This document shows positions 35,601 through 42,019 of a DNA stretch of 42,019 bases, one piece after another (position 1 is the stretch's first letter; every line of letters starts with the position of its first letter). Where the stretch lies: positions 1 to 42,019 of the forward strand of contig JADHYX010000183.1 of assembly GCA_027604685.1 (NCBI GenBank). The letters run 5' to 3'. The notes beneath the pieces were generated by a model, which was not told the origin of the DNA, searched no databases, and saw nothing but the letters and a program-made list of their open reading frames with translations. Both the position numbers and the translations under genes were made by a program. Source of the DNA: Lobulomyces angularis. Its lineage: Eukaryota > Chytridiomycota > Chytridiomycetes > Lobulomycetales > Lobulomycetaceae.

Positions 35601-38600
35601 ATGAGCGCTAGCGTAAATGATTTGGATGCATTGTTTACACCGGATTCTACTCTAACAGTTTCTCAATCTTTAAACATTCCTAATATTATCTTGAGAGACT
35701 TGCAAATACAAGTTGTCAATTTAAAAGAAAACTTAGAACTAGCTACCAAAACCTTGAATTTTCTTACAAATGTTGAAATTAAAATATTTTTTGATCTAGA
35801 AAATGAAGTTTTGCATAATTATTTTTTAAATATCCTTGAGCTCACTTCAAATTTTCAAATCATTTGTTATGAGTTAAAAAAAAATTATAAATCCAGACCC
35901 TCTGAAAAAGAAAATGTCAATTTTGTAACAGATTTAAATAAATATTTTTATTAAAAAAAAAAAAAAACTTTGTGCATAGGCTCTAGTAATTTTTTTAAAA
36001 GCAGTTATTGAACTCATCTATAAGTACCTGGAAAAGGATAGATTGAAAGAACAAGGTATGTTATTAGTTCTCTTTTAAGTTACTATTGGAAAAATTGATA
36101 AAGTTTTAGAGTTGATCTCCAAGGATTTTCCAGTATTTTCAGAAAGTGCAAGTAAAGAAGGGGATTATAGAACTCTTAACTTGATGTAAATTATTTTTTT
36201 ATTTGCCACTAATATTTTATAGTTATAAGTTTTTAGTGTGTGTAAACACTGAAGAGCAAAAGCAAATTTTGTCACCAGTCCAAATCACCACCAACTACAA
36301 AAATTTATTTAATGTTTATATTAAAAGTTTAGAATTTCTAATTTTGGCAAAGGATTTAAATATCGAGAAAAAGTTTGTAACTCTAGGGAAGTTTTTTTCT
36401 GGTCATCTTACCAGATTTATAAAAATGAATAGAATTCTGCTATTGGAAAATTTACCGATGCAAGAAAATATAGATCTGATATATTTATTAATGTAATCAG
36501 GAAAAAAACAATTTCATAACTTTAACAACTAATATTATTGAAACAGGAGGGTATTTTCCGTGGGATTTAAATCTACTTGGGAAGAAGCAGATCTTTTAAT
36601 ACATCACTTAATGAATTTGATTTTTGCATTTTTAAGTACGAAAAATTCTAAAACGTCGATCCATTCATCAGAGGAAGCATACTTCAAAGGACTCTTATTA
36701 CGTAGACTAGAGACAGATATAACTGATGAAAAAGCCATTGTTGAATTTAAAAACTCAAAATTGTTTTTGCTGACTACAATTATTACAACTGATCCAGATA
36801 TTAAAGAGCAAGCATTATTCATTGAATTCGGTAATAATTTACTATATTCAATTAATTAATTACTTTTTAGGTTTTTCTGAATTATTTTTGCATTGTTTGG
36901 AAAAAAAGTATGATTTTAAGTCCCTCTTGAACGACCAGAATTATTTTTCCAGATGCGTTTCTGGAGTGTTGTTTTTTACAAGCTTTTTACCTCAAGCTCT
37001 ATGGGAAAAGATGGAATTGCAATTGTTTAAGATATTTTTAGAATTGCAAGAAAGTACATCTTGCAATTTTTTGATTGAATGTCTAAGTGAAATATCAAAA
37101 TATGGTAAACTAAAATCAAAAAAACTTCACGTTTTATTAACTAAAATCTTATTCCTTTTAAGCACCAAAAACTTATTTGACAAATCTTTTGGAGAACATA
37201 TTACCAAATCTTCTGGAAGAAAATTTAAAAAATTATTTAACTTTAAAAAAAATATCGATCTTATATTTAAAGTTATTAAAAAATGTGGAATTCTCAAATG
37301 ATGCCGAAATTAACAGGGGAAAGGAAATTGCACCTTCAAAACCAAAGTTTATACAAAAAAATGAATTCTTTAATTTTATAGTAGAAAACCATTTAGAAGT
37401 GGAATTTAAGTTAAAAATCTGGCTAAACTTTTTTGTTTGCTTTAATCCTAATGAAATTTTTTTGGAAACAATTACTATTTGGTAAGGAAAATAAAAATTT
37501 AAAATTCAATATGCAATATCAATGTCTTTTTAATGTAGGAAGAATTTAACATTGCTATTAAGTGAAAATCAAAACAATGAGGAATCGATGTTAGAAGCTT
37601 TTAGTACACTTTATTTGCCCTTGAAGGTTTTAGCACTGTGCTTTAATTTTAAAACCAATGGTGGGACAACAGAATTAGATGATTTAGAGGAAATTTTGTG
37701 TATGATTTTAATTCTAATACAAAATTCGAGGGAAGTAATCGAAAAGGCATTTCACAAATGTGACATTATTTTAATGGAAAAGGTATCCAAATTTTTTTTT
37801 TTAAAAAAAAGGAAAATGTTATTAACCTAAATTATAGATAAAAAATACCGTTGAAGAACTACTCAGATTTTCTGGGACCTTTGAAAAATATCTTGATATC
37901 TCACATAGTGAATCCATTACCAATTATTTACTGGAATGGATGGAATCTTCAATACCATTAAAAAACTTTCCGATAATTGCAAGTTGAAATTTTTTTTTTA
38001 TTTAATCAAATACTCATTTTTTAAAAAATGTCATTTTATTTTAAAGGTATCAACTTTTTGAGTGAGCTGGCTTCTACTTCAATCATCTTGGATAAAAATA
38101 TACTAAAATATTATTCAAATTTTTTTTGCAGTAAGAAAAGTAATAACAACACATATTTGAGTTATCAATTAGAAATAATCCGTAACATAAAAAAGTTAAG
38201 TGTATTAAAAAACAAAACTACTTTAAAGGAAAATTTGATAAAGTTGATTCTGGACTTGAATCTAATAGAATTTAATAAAGTCTTGAATTTCGAAAGCAAT
38301 TTTGAAAACAATTTTTTGAACTTAATTGATAGTAATGCATTTCATGAAAACAACCTCTTACTTCAAAACAAATTTGATGTTGGAAAAAAAAAAATACTAA
38401 TAGATCAAAATAAAAAAAATTATTTAAAAAGAAAATTCGAGGATGAAAATGATACCAAAATTGAAGAAAATTTAATTACTGAGTCTTTGCTTAATTTACA
38501 AAGTTTAAAATTTAATTTAAACAATAAACAGTTTTTTGAAAAAAATAAAAAGTTATTGTTTAATTTGTACAATAATCTAGATAATATTTTACATAACATA

Positions 38601-38603
38601 TAA
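35601..38603 (+). CDS. Unrecognised large alpha-helical (repeat-like) protein
   Basis: I do not recognise this protein. A chain of about 10 exons can be joined in frame, starting MSASVNDLDALFTPDSTL. Clear joints include ENVNF|ALVIFLKAVIEL (donor GTAACA), LLM|RVFSVGFKST and EISKY|APKTYLTNLLENILPNL, the last through a GTAAAC donor at about 37104 that removes a misleading open frame. The predicted product is about 850-900 residues, rich in Leu, Ile, Asn and Lys, with repeated amphipathic helix pairs (FFNFIVENHLEVEFKLKIWL, ALCFNF, EEILCMILILIQNSREVIEK), resembling a HEAT/ARM-type scaffold. The C-terminus is Asn/Lys-rich with a possible nuclear signal (KNYLKRKFEDEND). There are no TM helices. The divergent 215-bp promoter with CAC2 hints at, but does not prove, a replication or chromatin role. 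Confidence 0.6.
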
Positions 38604-38789
38604 AATTCTCAAACAAAAAAAATAAAACTAATTTTTTACAGATAATTAAAAGCTTATTTGACGTTTATTGATTTTTTATTTTTTTTCTACACTTTAAAAA
38701 AAAAATACTATAAAATAAATAATTAAAAATTATAATATACATTAATTTTAATAAACAAAAAACAATCTTTTTTTATTTTTATTTTTTAT

Positions 38790-41700
38790 TCAAACAACTT
38801 GTTTTCCAGATTTTGCTCTATTTTTTTCATTTTCTTTTAACTTTTCTAAATTTTCTTTTAAATTTTGTACATTTAAAACTTTGAAAATTAACCATTCTTT
38901 TCCTAAAATTATTGCTAGACTATTACTGTTGGATAATAAGTTGCTTCCAGCTCCATTTGGAACGTCAAATTTATTGAAACTATTTAAAAAAAACTTTAAA
39001 ATTTTTGGTTCAACATTAGTGGATAGCTTAAACTTTCCGTTCAAAAGTCTGATTTCATTTAAGGGTGTAGAAAAATTCAAGTCAAAAATGTAGATACTTG
39101 CTTCTTCCGTCAAGCAGATCAAAAACTGGTTGGGATTATGTTGCATGGGACTTTCACCAAGATTAGGATTTGAGTTTACGTTTAACTGATCCAAAGTTAA
39201 AATCTCTATCCAATAAGGAAATTCCAATTTACTTTCAAAAATTTTTAAATTTTTTTCAAAATCTTGAAGAGCGATATTTTGATTCAAATTGCTGTTGTTG
39301 TTGTTTTCAGCTTCAAATCTGTTGTTACCTTTTTCAAACTTTCCAAATTTCTTTTGCGTTTCATTTTGTAAAAAATTCATATCTAAAACTTTGTCATGTT
39401 TTACTAAATTTTCCTTAGTTTTGAAACTATGTTCTTCCCACTCAAATATCTTTACAGGTTTATTTTCATTGTTTAGTAGTGAGTCAAACTGATAGCTTCT
39501 CAAGGTGCCGTCTTTACAACCCAAAAATAGCTGCGGTTTTTTTTTTTGCTCGTTGTATGCAGTAGTTATTGTCATTACTTGAACCAAAGAATCCTTTTTC
39601 AGTTTATCCCTTTCAAACTGTTCAAAATTCAAACTTTTTACCTGAAATTTAAAACAAAAATTTTAATTCCCTATAATCTCAGTATGTATTAAAAACCTCC
39701 AGTAAGACACTAGCATGATAGCATCGCACCAAATCAGAATCAGCATCTGGAATATCCAAGTCTTCATTATCAACACTTTTATCTGGCTGCACTACAAAAA
39801 CATCATGCGTTAATCTCAAAACTGCCTTTATTCAAAAATTTAAAATTTTATAATTGCTCTATTTTTTTATTTTCTAACCCCGTAATTAAGTACAGCTAGA
39901 ATTTGAGCATTGTATTCGTCATAATGTAATATTGTTATTGGGCAATCGTCTTTTTTTTTCAAAAAAAAAAAGTAAGAATTAAAAAATCAAATTTTTTTCT
40001 TTTTATTTTAATTTTTTTTTTTACTCAAAGGAGGATATGATCTACTAAAATCAACAAAATCTTTTTCTTCAAAATTAAAACCATTTTTTGAAAATTCTAT
40101 AACTTTTGATTGGTTGTCCTTTGCTAAATTTAGTAAAAAGTTGACGTTACTATAAAAAACTATCTCCAAGTTAAAAAAGTTTAAGAATTGCAACTGAAAA
40201 TCAAATTTTGGGTGAAATATTATAACTAAGATCAAATTTTGTTTTTTATCAAAATTGACTATTTTTATCTCCTTTGAACTTAATTTTTTTTTTAACTTTT
40301 TTTTTAAAGTTATTTCCTACATTATTTTATTTTTTTAAAAAAAAAAAAAAAATTAGATAACAAATAAATTTGATAAAATTTAAAACTTTTTTTTTAAGCA
40401 TACAGGTTCAAATTCAGCTAACTGTTCAACATTTTTTGTGCTAGAAATTTCTAAAATAATGCCATCCCCACTTTTTAATCCAATAAAAAAATATCCTTTA
40501 TTGAATTTTGAGTTAATTTCTTGTTCACATTCTATAGTAGGATCTTCCATAAAATAATTTTGAAGTTCAGGGATTGTTACTTCATCCATAATATCAGACT
40601 ATTTTATTATAAAAAAATTAAATAAGTACTTTAGTAAATTTAACTTTGAAATTTTTTTCAGTATTAATATAGATAAAAAAAAATTTATACGTTGTCACTA
40701 CTATTGTCATCAAATTCTTCAAAATCAAAAGTACTTTTCGCTTTTGATTTGGCACTAGATTGTTTACTAGGATTACTCTTTGTTTCACTCTTATCTGCTT
40801 GATCAACTGGCATTTGCTGTGGTGGTTCAAAGCTTTCGGTTAAATTTAAAACACTGGTGACTTCACCTTCACCAAATTCTAAAAAATTTATTAACTTTGG
40901 GCTATAAGACTGATTTTCGAAATTAACAAGCCAAAACTCTATTCAATATTTAAAATAAAAAATTGCTTTTTTTAGTTTATGTCTTCAACAGTTATCATTA
41001 TTATTTACCAACAGTTCCTTGGTTGCAAAAAACAGCCATTAAATTTTTTGCAATCATATGAACCTTGAAAAAAGAAAAGAAAGAAAAGTTATAATATATT
41101 CAATTTTTTATTAATATATGTTTACCAATAACGCGTCACCAAAAAGTGAGGTGAAATGTTTAAAAACAGAAGGACCATCTAAAAAATAAAAAAAATTTTT
41201 TTTAAAAAAATCTTTTTTTTTTTTTTTTTACTTTTTAAAAAAACTTCTTTTCTTCTAAATTCAACTCTCAAATCCCAAACTTTTTTACTCAATTTTTCCT
41301 GGTTTTCTTTTTCCCTCTTTGCCTTCAGTTCCAAGTCAGTTTCACTTTTCTCTCTTAAACTTTTTATTTCCTCCTTAGCTAACTCCATTAACTTTTCCAG
41401 CTCGTGATCTGAACTTTTAATTTCAAATTGATCTTGCGCAAATAAATAATGCAACTTGTTTTTGTCTAGTCGAAATTTACAATTTTCTCTATATGATTTT
41501 TCAAAACTCTAAAAAAATAAATGAAAATAAAAATAATAAAAAAAATTAGAATATTAAAATATTAAAATATAATAATAATGATGATCAAATTTTTTTTTTA
41601 AAAAAAAAAAAATTTATAAAAATTTAATTTTTATCAAAACTTTCTTAATTTTTTATTTTTATTTATTACATCAATCGTTGAAGTGATTTGTCTAGTACGA

Positions 41701-41876
41701 TATTCAACTTCTTCAAAGGTTGTGGCATTGCTGTTTGTTGAGAGTGAACCTAACAATTTTAAAAAAATTTTTTCACTCTCTTTTTTTTTATTCAGATCGT
41801 TAAATTCTTTTTCATTGCTTTCTTTCGTTTCTTCATTTTTTTTTTTAGTTAATGATAAATTTTGTAGTGATTTCAT
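38790..41876 (-). CDS. Unrecognised coiled-coil plus beta-propeller-like protein
   Basis: Not recognised. The exons join in frame as one gene starting MKSLQNLSLTKKKNEE. Residues 1-170 are highly charged and helical, with a coiled coil (ELEKLMELAKEEIKSLREKS). Then come beta-rich segments: VHMIAKNLMAVFCNQGTVEF followed by WLVNFENQSY, GYFFIGLKSGDGIILEISST, PITILHYDEYNAQILAVLNY and QLFLGCKDGTLRSYQFDSLL, and near the end FLICLTEEASIYIFDLNF. The spacing and the GxxxGxL/xSYxF pattern suggest divergent WD40-type blades. A Ser/Lys-rich linker (about 40750-40860) separates the first blades from the others. The frame crosses the intron between SSDN and SDIMDEV without a break, so I prefer one gene over two (the second could start at 40589). 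The C-terminus is basic. It converges on the helical gene. Confidence 0.55.
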
Positions 41877-42019
41877 TTAGGATGAAAAAATCTAAAAAAA
41901 AATAAACAGCTGAGTTTTAAAAAAAAACTAAAATAATTTAAATATATATATTTTTCTAGTTTTTTTTTTTTTTTTATTTTTAACAATTTATAAGTAAATT
42001 TTTATATAATAAATATTAA
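41877..42019. other. Right-end AT-rich sequence
   Basis: The last ~140 bases upstream of the final - strand gene are A/T homopolymers. No telomere-like repeat or further gene is visible. Together with the poly-A left edge, the window seems to stop in simple sequence at both ends. Confidence 0.5.

Noticed and set aside
36822..37301. Long open frame ending KKCGILK, suggesting a frameshift against the next frame
   Set aside because: A GTAAAC...TTTTAAG intron (about 37105-37160) joins the frames cleanly, so no frameshift is needed.

Overview
The window looks like one complete, very AT-rich nuclear contig from a eukaryote, most probably an early-diverging flagellated (chytrid-like) fungus. It holds 17 protein-coding genes, almost all split by short, T-rich GT-AG introns. 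The fungal signs are a Pho8-type vacuolar alkaline phosphatase, a fungal-style TMEM9-like protein, a Cac2-type chromatin assembly subunit and the bifunctional purine enzyme Ade16/17. An alpha-tubulin that keeps Lys40 and a C-terminal Tyr is compatible with a flagellum. The exact lineage is an inference. I found no tRNA, rRNA, CRISPR array, transposon or telomere repeat.

Layout (+ = forward, - = reverse): phosducin-like protein (+, 17-1396) faces alpha-tubulin (-, 1705-3178). A 13-exon - strand gene (4133-7252) then encodes a predicted LRR / two-TM / GT31 glycosyltransferase / PAN fusion. Next come a germin-like secreted cupin (+, 8552-9553), a TMEM9-like protein (-, 9822-10449), an arrestin-like trafficking adaptor (+, 11009-13154), Rad4/XPC (-, 13538-16126), a DUF1279/FAM210-like mitochondrial protein (+, 16987-17799), PurH/Ade16 (-, 18126-20380), an NTF2-like protein with an Ala/Ser-rich tail (+, 20959-22243), EMC1 (+, 22403-26288), a seven-TM protein (-, 26504-28451), a PB1-domain protein (+, 29804-30750), Pho8 (-, 30970-33198), CAF-1 p60/Cac2 (-, 33498-35386), an unrecognised helical protein (+, 35601-38603) and an unrecognised coiled-coil plus propeller-like protein (-, 38790-41876).

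The genes are mostly ordinary housekeeping genes of unrelated pathways: cytoskeleton, secretory pathway (EMC1, GT31, seven-TM protein, arrestin), DNA repair and chromatin (Rad4, CAF-1), purine synthesis and phosphate metabolism. No operon-like functional cluster is evident. The most novel object is the LRR-GT31 fusion: all 13 exon phases fit, no in-frame ATG exists to split it, and both the LRR and the catalytic domain are predicted to lie on the lumenal side. Other points of interest are a non-canonical 5' splice site in the phosducin-like gene, a His/Tyr/Lys-rich tail on the germin, a long kinase-site-rich insert in the arrestin, and two large unrecognised proteins at the right end.
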